Shown here in pieces: positions 21,659 through 33,412 of a stretch of DNA of 64,000 bases. The stretch spans positions 620,001-684,000 of the forward strand of contig JBBPUQ010000001.1 in the NCBI GenBank assembly GCA_038501195.1, given 5' to 3'. Origin of the DNA: Nemania diffusa (lineage: Eukaryota; Ascomycota; Sordariomycetes; Xylariales; Xylariaceae). Positions within the stretch are counted from its first letter, which is position 1; every line of letters begins with the position of its first letter. The notes beneath the pieces are model-generated. The model was not told where the DNA came from, ran no database searches, and saw only the letters and a list, made by a program, of their open reading frames with translations. The position numbers and the translations under genes were made by a program.

Positions 21659-24600
21659 AAGAGCGAAAGTCTTTATTAATTAACTAACTATGCGTAATAT
21701 CTATACGATCTAGTTAATATTGACTCACATGACTTGACCAAAATGCAGACTTCTAGTTTGTCTAAGTTAAAGTTTGGTTTATTAAAGGAGGCGATTGATA
21801 TGGGATTGCGTAAAAAGAGTGGAAATAACTATTTTTACGTAACAGAGATGCCCGAGATGCTTATACCAAGATCGTGCATACAAGCGATAGTTATGGGTAT
21901 GATGGAACGTAGATCTCACTGATTACATATGCCTAGACTACTTCTTTAGTAGGCTTCTAGACCTCCTTTCTAGCCACCCACCCTCCTTAGGGATTAGCCT
22001 TCGGCTGTTCCTCCTGAATAACTCCATTCTGTTTTAATTAATTGAAGCTAGGAATCTCTAGAAGTGCTATTGTGGCCCTCATCGGGCGTCTAGAGTGCGT
22101 TGTGTGTGATTTATACGTCTTGGTTCATTATCTCTTCCTATAAGCACCCCAGGAGCTGAACTATCCTCCCAGGCCTCACTTGCACTAGGTAAGGCTCTCA
22201 CTCTACTTTAAACCGTACCAAACCCTGCCCAATTTAGTAAACGTTGAACTAGCTGGCGGTTGCCAGATTAGATTATATTTCTTTTAATACTTTAACTATA
22301 TTTAGGGTTGAAGCAATAGTAAATTGATGATGAATCGATATTTGATTGACAATTTGTCTGCTCGTGAAGTCAATGAACCTAACTAACGCAGATGTGCCTA
22401 TAACAGGCCGTATCTCGGGGTATTTGACTCTGCCGCGGTCCATCGCATTCTTTGAATTGTAGGTGCAGCTTAATTAAGCCCCGCTGGGGTCTGCTTAGGC
22501 ATCGACGCTGATGTGGTACTTGCCCTACGTATGTGGCGCCTTTCCCCTCTTTATGCGTACCATCTCGTTTAGTTATTAGAGTACCGGAACATTAGCTGCT
22601 CAAAGCTCCTAATAGATATGTAATGTGGACTTCACGACCTTTGGTAGTACGCGATAGGTTGAAAATGCTGGGCTTTATGGCCTACAAGGCTCGAGTAGAA
22701 AGTATCTCGCCGAAGCTATTCTGGAAGCCCGGTAGAGCTAGGCATATCGTTGTGACAGGGTGAAAATGACGCCGTTAATACCCCAATTTTATAGGGATAG
22801 AGAATTACAGCTTGTACCTAGAAGGCTTTTGAATGGATAACAGGTCTTTGGCTACAGCATGTTATCGTATATCTGCAAGTATTGCTCTTAAAGACTTGTT
22901 ATACCCAAGACTCCGTATTTAGAGATAGTTAATTCGAGAGTGCGAGGCGTCCTATAGACAGTAATTAGGGCTATTGTTAATTTAAAACAGTTGTGTCCTT
23001 TGAACTTTGTGATTTACCCTTCAAATAGCTTAATGGTATGTTTGATCGCACTGAGCAGGTTACTGTAAGTGTAGCTACCTACAGCCACTACCTGCATATA
23101 AGGCGATGTAGCAATTTACCGGCCATGCCCGAAAAATAGAATTACCTAACACCCGTACCTTCATTTAATACCCCATTACGGGCATCTTGAAAAGGAGAGG
23201 GCAAGCTTGTCCCCCTCTTCTAAAACTAGCAATAGGCTTGTCAAGTACTGCCAACAATCAGTGAGTTGTTTGTTGGATATCTGTATTAGGGCGTTAATAC
23301 AAGCTGCTTCAGCTATCTTAACCTACCTACATTCCCTACCTATAGTAGCTGCACAGAGTTGCTGAGCTTGCTACAATGTGCGAGTTGAATAAAGGCGAAT
23401 CCCTTAGCTGGAGCAACATGTATTTTAAATTGTAAGATAAGGAAAAAACTAACTTGAGGTTCAATAAATACAAAATAAATACAGCAACGCGTTGTATATG
23501 AATCCAATATTTTTGCTTGGGGGTGCGAGAGCTCCATAGGCTTGTAGAGTTGGACTAATACACTAGTACAGTATCGTTCAGCACATTCAGCCTGGATTGG
23601 AGTGCATATTCTCTCATCCGACAGGCAAAGAGATTTTTGCTAGCATTCTTGCCTCCAGGGCGGTGTCCAAACCCGTGACTCGCTACAAATGACATGGTGC
23701 GTAATTTCAACATTTGTGATTTGCCAGATCACAAGCCATAAATACTCCTCAATAATGCACGACCGCGGCTCTGAGCGCAATACCATTATTGCAGAGGGAC
23801 TGTTCCCATTCTACTGCCCCCCCTCGAGATCATCAGCTTATTTTATGGTCAATTTCTCCGCTCAATTACACTACCTAAGTGGAAGAAAGCTAACTTACCT
23901 GAGCGCCGCAAAGTGAGAATCGAGCTTTTTGCAACGATTATTGCAGAGACAACGGCTGCGATTGAACTTATGATTGCCGCTATCACAGAAGGCCACAGCC
24001 CTTCGTAGAGTAAAGAGTCCATTGTGCTTGTACACAGTGGGCGTATGCCACGGGAAGTACATGCGAAGTTTGAGAGAACGGGGGTGTGTATATTTGTCTG
24101 GCGGCTTGGCAAAAATATCAATACAGGCAGCAACGAGTTCTTTCTGTCACTAGCAACGCCGAATATATGTATCAGACAGAGGTTTAGTAGGTTTAGTACC
24201 TCCTTGAGCATCACATGAGCAATATAGCCGCACGGTTCGGGGGCTATGTTTTGGTAGCATCCTCAAAAACCCGAACATGGGCACTGTTGTTTTCATAGTT
24301 CTATAGTTCTATAGTTCTGTTTCTTCTTTGCAGCTTCCACTTTGGAGTGCTGACATGCAGCTAATCCCCGCTCCCACGTTACTGACAGGCATCCTTAGTT
24401 TTATTTTTGGATTGTATAGTGGTTTTACTCCAATAAGATCTAATGCCGCGAAACTTCTATGCCGCAAAACTTCAAAACTGCAAAACTGCAAGGCTTTCTT
24501 CCGGTCTACAATCCTATCGATCACGATACTGAAATTCGAGCAGTCTTATTCTGCAAAACTGAGGCGCAAGCAGATCATGCTCTCGCGGTTTATCCAGATC

Positions 24601-25026
24601 AGCAGATCAGCTTCCAAAGTCCGGTTTGGGTTATCGCGCCATCCCGTAGGAAAGTTAAGGAAAACTACGAAACTCTAGGCAGAGAGTAGCGTCTTGCAGA
24701 TTATGTCATCTTCACCGAGCATCAATTGTAGCTTTTTTATGCCATGAGAAAGATACCGGGTTATTCAACTGTGAGGGGCGAGCGAAACCTTTCAATAGTT
24801 TCGAATTTCAAAGTTTTAGATCCTGGTTGACTCAATGTTCTACGCTGAAGCTTCCGCCAGAGGCGCACACAATTCGCCTAGCTATGGCAGGAACGCGAAA
24901 ATAGATACATATATCCTCTTCTTCTTTGCCATCGTTAGACTCATCGCAAATCGTCTCGACTAGTTCTTCGTCATATGACCCAACGCCCATCATTTCTTCT
25001 ATTTTAGTAGCGCATTCACACATTAC
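21659..25026. other. Gene-sparse start of the accessory region
   Basis: 3.4 kb without a confident gene, AT-richer than the block before it. A small membrane-segment frame lies at 23899-24022 (listed). Small tandem duplications of CTATAGTT (about 24297-24319) and CAAAACTG (about 24473-24489) are visible. A plus-strand frame at 24459-24689 has a coding-like feel but matches nothing I know. The rest may be decayed transposon or gene relics. Confidence 0.45.
23899..24022 (-). CDS. Possible first exon encoding a single membrane helix
   Basis: From the ATG at 24022, 41 codons encode a short polar start (MDSLLYEGLWP) and a 20-residue hydrophobic helix (SVIAAIISSIAAVVSAIIVA), followed by a basic stretch (LTLRRS). 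A consensus donor GTAAGT sits at 23898-23893, so this could be exon 1 of a spliced gene. I could not find a convincing second exon before the next genes. Read through without splicing, the frame ends at 23849. It might be a small membrane protein, the N-terminus of a decayed gene, or chance. Confidence 0.25.
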
Positions 25027-25818
25027 ATGGCCTCAGACGAGGCTAAAGACTGGCCTTTCCAGGCAACAGTCTCCACCAGGCGCGCCGGTGGGAACTGGGA
25101 GAGCTGGATCTACTGCTCTATTATTTCGTCTGAAGGGGCACGCTGCAAACGTCGCTACAAAACGACAGGCCAATATGAGAACCATCTCCTGAAACACCAT
25201 TTTGATTCTATACAACTACACGAGAAGTATTTGTATACAAGGAATAGCCACAGCCAATGTGCCACGCCTATTGTGAATTCAGATAATCAGGGTTACGTTC
25301 AGCCTTTCAACCTTCCCGGCGCCAGATTTCCCCAGAGTTTTGCTACAAATTCGGCTAATAGCTCCTGGCCTCCGGTGGAGAACGCGACTGGTATCCCCTT
25401 TCCAGCTACATCTTCTATGAACCCAGCTTCGAATCCGCCAGTCAACAGCAGCAACGCGCACTTCGTTGCCGGACCTGACCAGAGTCCATTTATGGGACCA
25501 GACAATTCCCTTCCCTCTCACTCATTTTATATGGGAGGGGTAAACACTGGCCCCTACCAAATGAGTATCCCCATGCCCGGTCAGCCCATGGCTTCCCAAA
25601 GTACACTCATGACCTCGAGCAATGGACACACAGCGACGGGCACGGGAGGAACAGCAGCACCTTCCACCACCACTACATCTCCTACAAACATCGTCACTAC
25701 CTTCGGCGCAGATGACTCGATGTCTCATTTTCCCTCGCCTAACTGGTCTAATAACTTGCACTCGGGATTCGACAACAATGACACCAATTTTCTCGACCCC
25801 TTCGGCCCTTATAACTAG
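25027..25818 (+). CDS. Orphan C2H2-like zinc finger protein with disordered tail
   Basis: Single exon, 263 aa; family not recognised. Residues 27-58 hold one C2H2-like finger with long spacing, C30-x9-C40-x12-H53-x3-H57 (followed by H58). The basic KRRYKT and the HLLKHH end resemble fungal divergent C2H2 fingers. The rest is low-complexity, rich in Asn, Ser, Pro, Met and Gly, with no hydrophobic segment, like a transcription-factor activation region. It ends in an acidic/aromatic NNDTNFLDPFGPYN. It begins at an ATG after a long pyrimidine-rich leader. An upstream exon with a further finger is possible. A DNA- or RNA-binding regulator is a guess. Confidence 0.6.
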   Translation: MASDEAKDWPFQATVSTRRAGGNWESWIYCSIISSEGARCKRRYKTTGQYENHLLKHHFDSIQLHEKYLYTRNSHSQCATPIVNSDNQGYVQPFNLPGARFPQSFATNSANSSWPPVENATGIPFPATSSMNPASNPPVNSSNAHFVAGPDQSPFMGPDNSLPSHSFYMGGVNTGPYQMSIPMPGQPMASQSTLMTSSNGHTATGTGGTAAPSTTTTSPTNIVTTFGADDSMSHFPSPNWSNNLHSGFDNNDTNFLDPFGPYN

Positions 25819-28312
25819 AGATTTAGATCTCTAATAGAAGAAAAAGGGATGGCTTGGCCTCCTTAGCTTCTAGATCATGACAGCTTTACGTTCTCCTTGT
25901 GCGTATTTGTGAAGCATGGGTTGTTCTATAGAGCTAGAGAACAACCCAGCAACTCCTTCTTCAACATCTTATACGCACACAAATTCTCCTTGGCTACAAT
26001 CAGAAATCATTCTTTAGATCTTAGTGTTTCCTTTCGAGTTGTTGTTTTCTTTGGCTGGCAGAGCCCCCCCCCCTCCTTTCCCAAATAGCCCTAGTACTAT
26101 TTCGTCCTATGTGTGCCCCATTTGGAGGTGTAGCGCGAGGACTCCCAAGGGGCGTGGGACTCATTGACTCTTTTCTTCTATGTCTGTTCTTTAGAAAAGG
26201 GGGGAAATTGTTACCTACCAAATACAAGTCTACATTCGTTTAGTGTAATCGATCAATGTAATGCGGTTCAATTAAGGTTCTGCCCTGGGAGTGAGACAGG
26301 AAGCTTACCTGCATTAGTGTACTCGTACGATGACCGAGGCCCACTAAGTATCTAGGTATATATATCACGCCATCACTTCTGGATGACGCCTATGACGAAG
26401 TAGTACTAGATAGTTACTAGCGAAGTAAAATGTTTAATGAAATGCTTGTATACCGGAAAGCACCTCCTAAGACTACCTCATACCAAGCTCCGTGGCTCAG
26501 GTTAAGTTCCCACCGTTGTATATTAGGGCGTGATATAGTGGATCGACGTATAAACAAGCTTGGCAGTTATATGCTACAAGGATCTCGTGTAGAGTGATAT
26601 CAGTGCCCAGACGTTCTAGAGAAGAATCGAGTTTACTTCTATATGTCTGCTTTGGAATTGCGCCCAGGTCGAGTTATTCCTGACAATGACTTAAGGATTG
26701 CTTTGCTGAAGGCAAGCCCGTTGACGTAATATGGGCCTATAACGAAGTGGCTGAAATTGCTAGCAGGTCGCAGAAGTATAAGAACTTGGCACTTCATAGT
26801 TCTTGCTAATGAAAATATCACTTCACATAGTCTGAGCATATGCCTATATGGCCGTACCACCGGATGGAAAAGTATCTGTTAAATGGCCGATCAGGAGATT
26901 CTGTTTATCTATGCTAAAGGGCCATGTTTGGTGATTTTGTGTTTCTGAAGGAGTGCATTAGCATCGCTATAGTTTCCGCACATATTACCATGATCTGGCA
27001 AGTTTCTCTGTATGAAACAATCGATCAGTCATGGCTGACAGCATATGGCAGAAAAAAATCGTACCTATGAAGCTATTAAGTGATGAGCTCGGCATCTGGC
27101 TTGGCCCCTTCCATCTTGGGAGAGATGGCATTTAGTAGTATATCAGTACCGGTATTGATGCTAAGAAATTCTAATACTACACCTTTCTGCAAAAACTGTC
27201 GGCTTTTGTATAATCTGTGAGAATTTCCTTTCACAGTACTGTCTAGAAGGCCACGTACTATTGATATGATCCTGTAAATCTTGGCAAAACTCAGTGTAAT
27301 GAGCGAATATTATGATATTTTGATAGTAACAGCAGTAGATCCCTACTTTTTCCATGGTAGCTTATCCTTGGGTCACATTTTATTGTAGCTTAGCTACCTT
27401 GAAGAGCCTTGGCATCACTTTCACGCTTTCAACTAAAGACTTGCACATGGGTGATGTTGGATTTTATATTCCATATATCTAGAATGTTAGAGTCTTATAT
27501 TAGCGGGGGCTAAGTAGCTTCACTTTCATTGTGAGTGAGACTGGCTATAGCACGTTACTGAGGCCGGTATATCAGACGTGCGAGATGTGTACAGTATCTG
27601 TGTGATAGAAAATTACCATCTTAACTAGCTATTAAAATAAGAAAAAAAACACTAGGTCCTGCTGACCTAATCAACAGGTTCCTCTGTCTCAATATCGTAA
27701 AACAAATAACTCCCATGTGACGTATAAGTGGGTCAACCCACTGGGCCGGATCTTAGGATCCACCAATCAGACCTACCTAACCTACAGTACGGCTTCTTCG
27801 AAGTCTCACACAACCCACAAAACACCATCCTTCAGGATCACCACCTATTGAGGAGACTCACGCTCTCGGTGGGAGCGATTTTGTATTAAAACGAAGCGTT
27901 TAACACACACACACTACGCACTCTAGAGGACTGGCCACTGTCATATCGATCACTTCTAGAGATTTGAAGCTAAAGAAAATAGTATTCTGGTAATGCAAAC
28001 ATCTATTTTGAAGTAGCAGGCCCCCGAAGGGGCTGCTAAGAGGCGTGCCTAGCTAAGAGAAATACTAGTTTCGGCTAACTAACTTAAATGGAAAAAGAGA
28101 AACTAAGTCTTGATGACCTAATCAACCTAATCCCCATGTGGTTGTGTCGCCCACACCGTCTCAGTATATATAGTCTAGAGATCAGGGAGCCCGAGAGAAG
28201 AAGAACGCTCGCCAGGGCTCACTTCAATACACCTTCTAGGATCGTTTTGGCTAGTCTGGTTCAATTCCACTTGCTAGGCTCCGCAGTACGCTAGTACGCG
28301 AGATCCCATCTC
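25819..28312. other. 2.5 kb without a supported gene
   Basis: Short frames only, none with motifs. A short (AC)n run lies at about 27901-27914. Parts may be degraded transposon sequence, but I cannot name a family. The end carries the 3' flank of the NLR gene. Confidence 0.4.
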
Positions 28313-30775
28313 CTACCGGTACAATAATCCCACAAGGCTATCCCAAGAATCTTCGACCTCCTCGACAGGGGCATAATCCCCTGTCGCAAGCAAGTCACTG
28401 CGAATTCTCTCAGCTTTATTAAGTAAAGCTTGAGCTTCGCCCATTCTCTGATTTTGCTCGTAAACCTGTGCCATCTGCCAGAGGATACGAGCAGACTCTC
28501 CAGAATTGCCACGACTTGGTTCGTTAAACTGGCAAATCGCATGAGCTTTCTCAAATTCTCGCAGGGCGGCATCGGGTTGACCGCTCAGAAGAAGCACGCA
28601 TCCTTGACGATACTGTGAGGCGGCAACGCTGGAGTGGGCTGGTTTGCCTCGACTGACAAGTTCTAGTGCCTGCTGATTGAGCGCTGTCGCTTCCTCCAAC
28701 TTCCCCTGAATAGCGGCAATCTTTGCTCGTTCGTGCTTAGTCCTGTAGGTCACTTTTAAGTTATATGTTATAGGACGCGGAGAGAGATAATAGAAAGAAA
28801 GACTCTTACTCTCCGTCGTAATGACTATTCTCTCCGTGGATTTTTGCCTGGTAGTACTCAGCTTTCGTGAAATCGTCCAACGCTCCGTCGAAGTCTCCAA
28901 GCTGTCCCTTAGCGCGGCCCCGATTCCGAAGGAACCTGTCGATATTGAATTCACGGTAGCAGCCAGGCTCCGAATGCGAAAGCGCAATATCAACTGCTTT
29001 ATCGAGGTACTTCAGGGCTTCTTGTGGCTTGAAGGCTGAGCAGTAGGAATACCCCATGTCGCTATAGGCATTAGCAAGATCATTTTCTGGGCCACCACAT
29101 GCCACAAAGATATCAAATTCGATCTTGGCGCATTCCACAGCTCTGACACTTCGGCCTGTCCGCTCGAAGAGGCCCACTAGTATCCGATTCATATGAGCGT
29201 ATTCGAGAGATGCAGCATCGATGTCAAGAAGTTGGCTCTTAATGAGAGCCTCTACACTGATGAACTGCTGCAGCTCTACCATGTACCTAATTTCACTAAG
29301 CATCTTTGTAGTTCGGCTGTATATTTATTATTTTGCGTCTTACCATATGTCGTCAAGAATTAACGTCCGGTACCCCGACGTATCGAGGATAGGGTTGTTG
29401 TCCTTCATTAAAATGTAGACTTTATGTAGAGCTTGTACATGCTGATGGAGCTTCTCACAAACACGCCAACGGTTGTATAGATGTATCTCGCCGTTTCGAT
29501 TTGGAAACACTCTGCGAAGAAGCGAGAAAGTGACGTTGAATGCATCTTGACGAGACTCAGTTGTCATCTGGTCAAAGTAGGCTTGCTGGACTAGGCGGTG
29601 AATCGATATTAGACCTGTGTCAATCTCATCGTCAATTCTGATGAGAGAAAGATCAACAAGTTTCCGTTTTGCCGCTTCAAACCTATATAGATTGTTGATA
29701 TCACTTATTTTATCTTGGGCGATGGAAGCCACCATTCTTACCTCTCGTTATCATTCAAGAGATCCCAACCTTCTGGCCAGTCCTTTTTGTCCGCCTGAAA
29801 AAGGAATTCTGGAATTTCTTCAGGAGCTACGAGGCAGAGGATTTCCATGAGATGCATCGCATCAGAATTCGCGCCAGGATTGGCTGTAGGATTAATGATG
29901 GCGAACGCGGTCTCCCATACGGTATCGAGGTCTTTGGGGTACGTGACATCGCGGGTGCCTTGTCGGTGCCTTTTTCCTAGCGCAAGGTGATGTTCCTCGT
30001 AGTAGGGAAGGAAATCTGCGATATTATGAAAACGACAGGATGCTTTAATATTCTTGACGATGATATCAATAGCCAGCGCAAGGCCACCAAGCTTCTTTGC
30101 AAGGTATTCTGCAGCCTTCGTCTCTGCTGAGTCGTGTGCTTCTCGGTTCAATATTTTGAAAATCAACAAGACGCTCTCTTGAGTAGGAAAGGTTATCACT
30201 TCAATTGGGAACATAGCAATAGATTCGGCGAGTGGCTTGCTTCTGCATGTGATTAACACATCCCCATGACCGCTTTTTGGTCGAGTGCTTGTCAAGATCT
30301 TTTCGTCCTCAAGGTTGTCAAAGATGATGAGCCACTTTTTCTCTGTAATCGTTAGTATCTAGCACTGCCATAAAGCAATAGCACACAGTGTATATCACTT
30401 ACTTGTTGTCTGTAGCCATTTAAGGAGTAGATGACGGTTTACGTCCGGAGTGTTCTTCTCCGAATAGTCATCGAGCTGCAGTGTCTCAGCTGCTTCTCGA
30501 ATACTTTTTGCGAACTCGCCTTCGGTTTCACTGTAGATCCACAGAACTACTGAGGTTCCAGAATTCCATCTTTGGTGCGCATACTCCAAGGCAATCTGAG
30601 ATTTACCAATACCTCCAGTGCCCCATATAGCTACAGTTTTGATGTTTGGGGATGAGGATTGGTCTAGGAAGGCGTGGTCGATTTCGCGAAGCTGATTCTC
30701 CCTACCAACGAATTCATGGTTGCGTTGGTAGGGAATCGTGCTACACCGCGCTGATTTTGCACCTGGTTCCAGCAT
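28313..30775 (-). CDS. NB-ARC / TPR NOD-like receptor (NLR)
   Basis: Model: complement(join(28313..28742,28810..29295,29344..29682,29742..30342,30403..30775)), 742 aa from the first ATG. Fungal NLRs are STAND ATPases tied to non-self recognition and programmed cell death. After RNHEFVGRENQLREID comes the P-loop WGTGGIGKS (about 50-59), then Walker B KWLIIFDNLED, the sensor-like block VLITCRSKPLAESIA, GGLALAIDII (GLPL-type), and a winged-helix part ending near ISIHRLVQQAYFDQM. From about 430 on, TPR-like repeats run to the end (for example AYSDMGYSYCSAFKPQEALK; ALREFEKAHAICQF; MGEAQALLNKAERI). All five exons join in phase with GT-AG borders. The same frame continues upstream of the start in coding-like sequence but is cut by a TAG at 30788-30790 (separate entry), so the real N-terminus may be missing or spliced in. 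Confidence 0.8.
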
Positions 30776-30787
30776 TGCCAACTTGAG

Positions 30788-31036
30788 CTACTTGATTTTA
30801 TGCACGGTATTGGCTTGCGACCTTAGCAACAGCTTAGGCACACTATGTGCTGCGGTCAGTTTGTGTAGTTGACCTAGAAACTCAGAAAGTGCTTTGAGAT
30901 TCTCTGAAGTGATTGTCAGGGCTGTGTTGAGGAATCTATCCGTTCTTGTTCTTCTGAAATGGCACATAATAGCTTTAAGAATATCGAGAATAGGAGCTTG
31001 TGCGCTGTGACTACTCAAATATCTGTTGATAAACAT
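30788..31036 (-). pseudogene. N-terminal helical part of the NLR, cut by an in-frame TAG
   Basis: From an ATG at 31036 this frame reads 82 codons of helix-forming sequence (FINRYLSSHSAQAPILDILK, LTITSENLKALSEFLGQLHK, AAHSVPKLLLRSQANTVHKI) and stops at a TAG. It resumes directly as LKLAMLEPGAK, the start of the NLR. Both sides lie in one frame with no gap, which suggests one original coding region. Either the TAG is a nonsense mutation, making the receptor a pseudogene or a truncated form, or a 54-nt intron with a weak donor (GTGCCT) ending at that TAG removes it. The open frame extends further upstream without an ATG, so a spliced 5' exon is possible. I cannot assign this N-terminal domain to a known effector family. 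Confidence 0.5.
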
Positions 31037-31496
31037 AAACACGTCAGCTTGACATGTCACATGGCAAAAGTCACGATATACGTTCAGTCCCTTACCTGGG
31101 CCAAGTCCTAAGCAGACCCTGCGGGTTATAGGCGAGGCTATTGGAGGAAAAGGGGGAGCTGGCTCACATCGGCCAATAGCACGGAGGCGCCAACAAATAA
31201 GCGGCTCTTAGATGCCGTCCACCTAATTCGAATAGGACAAATTTATATCCATTCGGCGAATAAGACGTCTGGTTGTGCCTTTTCGATTCTTATCTTCGAG
31301 TGCACTGAGTTCAGCGTCAGCTCATAGTACACTCCATGAATTCCTAGGGCCGTGTCCCCTTTTAGTGCTAGATGGGATGGTCATCTCAGGAAGACTCGCC
31401 CAACTGATTCGATATTATTTGTATTAAACACTGGCTATCTCTCAACAAGTCTACCGGAATTCGTTTTATACCTTTACGGTCGGAAACTTTGCCAGA
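31037..31496. promoter_or_regulatory. Divergent region, NLR / aldo-keto reductase
   Basis: 460 bp between the NLR N-terminal frame and the reductase start. The NLR frame stays open to about 31207 but has no ATG. No other gene is supported. Confidence 0.35.
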
Positions 31497-32511
31497 ATGA
31501 ATTCTCTCACATTTCCACTGAAGGATGGCAACGCGATTCCACAGGTAATATTAGCTACCTACATAACACAAACTGTCGTCCAATCTTAGGATTGTGCTGC
31601 TGACTCTTAGCAGATTGCCTTTGGAACTGGCACAGCCTGGTATAAGGACGACGTGGACGGTCCTATTGATCCAAAGTTGATCGAGACACTTAAAAACGCT
31701 CTAAGTAAAGGTTTCGTGCATATCGACTGTGCAGACAGCTACGGTACAGAACGAGAGGTCGGGATTGCCATCAAGGAAAGCGGCATCCCACGTAACAAAC
31801 TATTCATCACTACCAAGGTGTTAGATGGTTGGGCGGATGTCCCCAAGGCAATCGACGCTAGTCTAGAGAGACTACAGCTTGAATACGTTGATCTGTACGT
31901 AGAGCATTGTCGCTGCTACCTTGTTACCTTGTTACTTTGAACGAAGCTGACGCTCTCTCAGCTATCTGCTACACAATCCGTATGTCATTGGGTCCATTGA
32001 AGGAATCCAGCAAGGTTGGAAGAGCATGGAGCTTGCAAAAAAGGCCAGGAAGGCTCGCTCAATCGGCATTTCCAACATGCAGAAACCTCATATCCAAGCC
32101 ATTCTCGACGTTGCGTCGGACGTTCCCGTCATCAACCAATTGGAGTTCCACCCCTACCTGCAGCGTTCGGATGAATTTGTACCCTGGATGCGCTCTCATG
32201 ACATCGAGGTGTCGTCTTTCAAAGGATTGGCACCTATTACAGTGGCTCCGGGAGAACCTCTGGAACTCCCACTACGATCGATTGCGAATGCTCACAACGT
32301 CACCCCTGCAGCAGTCCTCCTCAGATGGGCCATGAACCAGGGTATTGCGCCAACAACTACTACCTCTAAGACAGAGAGAATGGAAGAGTACCTGTCAGCC
32401 CTAGATTTGGAATTGGCCCCTGAAGAGCAGGAGAAGATAACTGAGGTGGGATTGACTCGCCATTTTCGATGGTGGGGGAAGTCATTCTTCGAGCCCGAGG
32501 ATAGGTCTTAA
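31497..32511 (+). CDS. Aldo-keto reductase
   Basis: Model: join(31497..31544,31614..31894,31962..32511), 292 aa. An NAD(P)H-dependent reductase of carbonyl compounds. The N-terminus MNSLTFPLKDGNAIPQIAFG and the GTGTAWYK block resemble the yeast YDL124W-type AKRs rather than xylose reductase. The catalytic tetrad is present: Asp and Tyr in HIDCADSYGTE, Lys in FITTKVLDGW, His in DLYLLHNPYV. SIGISNMQKPH and VINQLEFHPYLQ follow. The cofactor loop reads PTTTTSKTERMEEYL. Splicing removes a 67-nt intron inside DLYLLH; reading through it gives a false stop. The acceptor of intron 1 could be CTTAG or CAG, adding at most one Gln. It sits beside the NLR in divergent orientation; a shared pathway is not evident. 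The natural substrate is unknown. Confidence 0.87.
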
Positions 32512-33412
32512 TAGTGATAGCAACTATAGTAGTTGTCACGATAGTTTCATTATTTCTGAAGTGGATATGGAAGGGAAGAACCCATTCTTTGCTACGGGCT
32601 TGGTCATTTTTCAAGTAGTCACATTATCTATTCACCTCCCATGACTACACGCAAAAAGAAGAGGTAAACAGTTATGGTCCACAGTCACATGTGCTAGCAT
32701 TACAGCTACATGGCCATGGTAATTGAGCTATTTATGTCGTATAGTTGGTCATGTCGTGGGCTACTACTATGGGCTATGGCTAGATCACTATGGGTGAAGG
32801 ATGAAAGGTTCAGGCTTCAACCTCGCCCCTTTACTTACCCATGATTTAAGTGTATTCTTTCTAGTAATTAACAACGGCACCGCACAGTATTACTTACTCT
32901 CCTTTTCTTCTTTTTACTATAAAGGTTATTCCGAGAAGTTCTCAACACCTCAGTGCGCTAATCCTCCAAATATATATCTTTCGTGAATGGAGTCTCTAAG
33001 TACTTTGCTTTTCTTGCGTTGCACGTTTAGAAACTTCCCGAGATTACGTAACATCGAGTACTCTTATCTAGACATCTAATGATCTGGTGCCGACCAAATG
33101 CGGATACCCCAAGGCCTTTTTCTGGGGGCTTACTTAGCCGCTGGCCCTACGCAGTGATCAGTGACCACTAAACTAAAACAAAACACAATTTGAGGAGAGC
33201 TTTACAAGTAAGGGTCCTGGATCTGTGTGCCGTGTGCCGTGTGCCACTCTTCCCCTCTCGCCCTATAAATCTCCATTAACAGCCAGCTAGTAAACCGTTG
33301 TAGTTTTACTCACTGCATCACTACCCTAACATAACGATACCGGCACGACTATTGTATTGGTAATTCTGGGCACCCAACCCATCGTTTGAACTGCCACAGT
33401 TAACAGGAAAGT
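32512..33412. other. Intergenic, 0.9 kb
   Basis: No gene is supported; a 61-codon frame at 32801-32986 has no motif. A tandem GTGTGCCGT repeat (33224-33243) is visible. Confidence 0.4.

Noticed and set aside
24459..24689. 76-codon frame with a coding-like middle (FCKTEAQADHALAVYPDQQ)
   Set aside because: No family recognised, no neighbouring exon found, and it overlaps another open frame; perhaps a gene relic, but not supportable.
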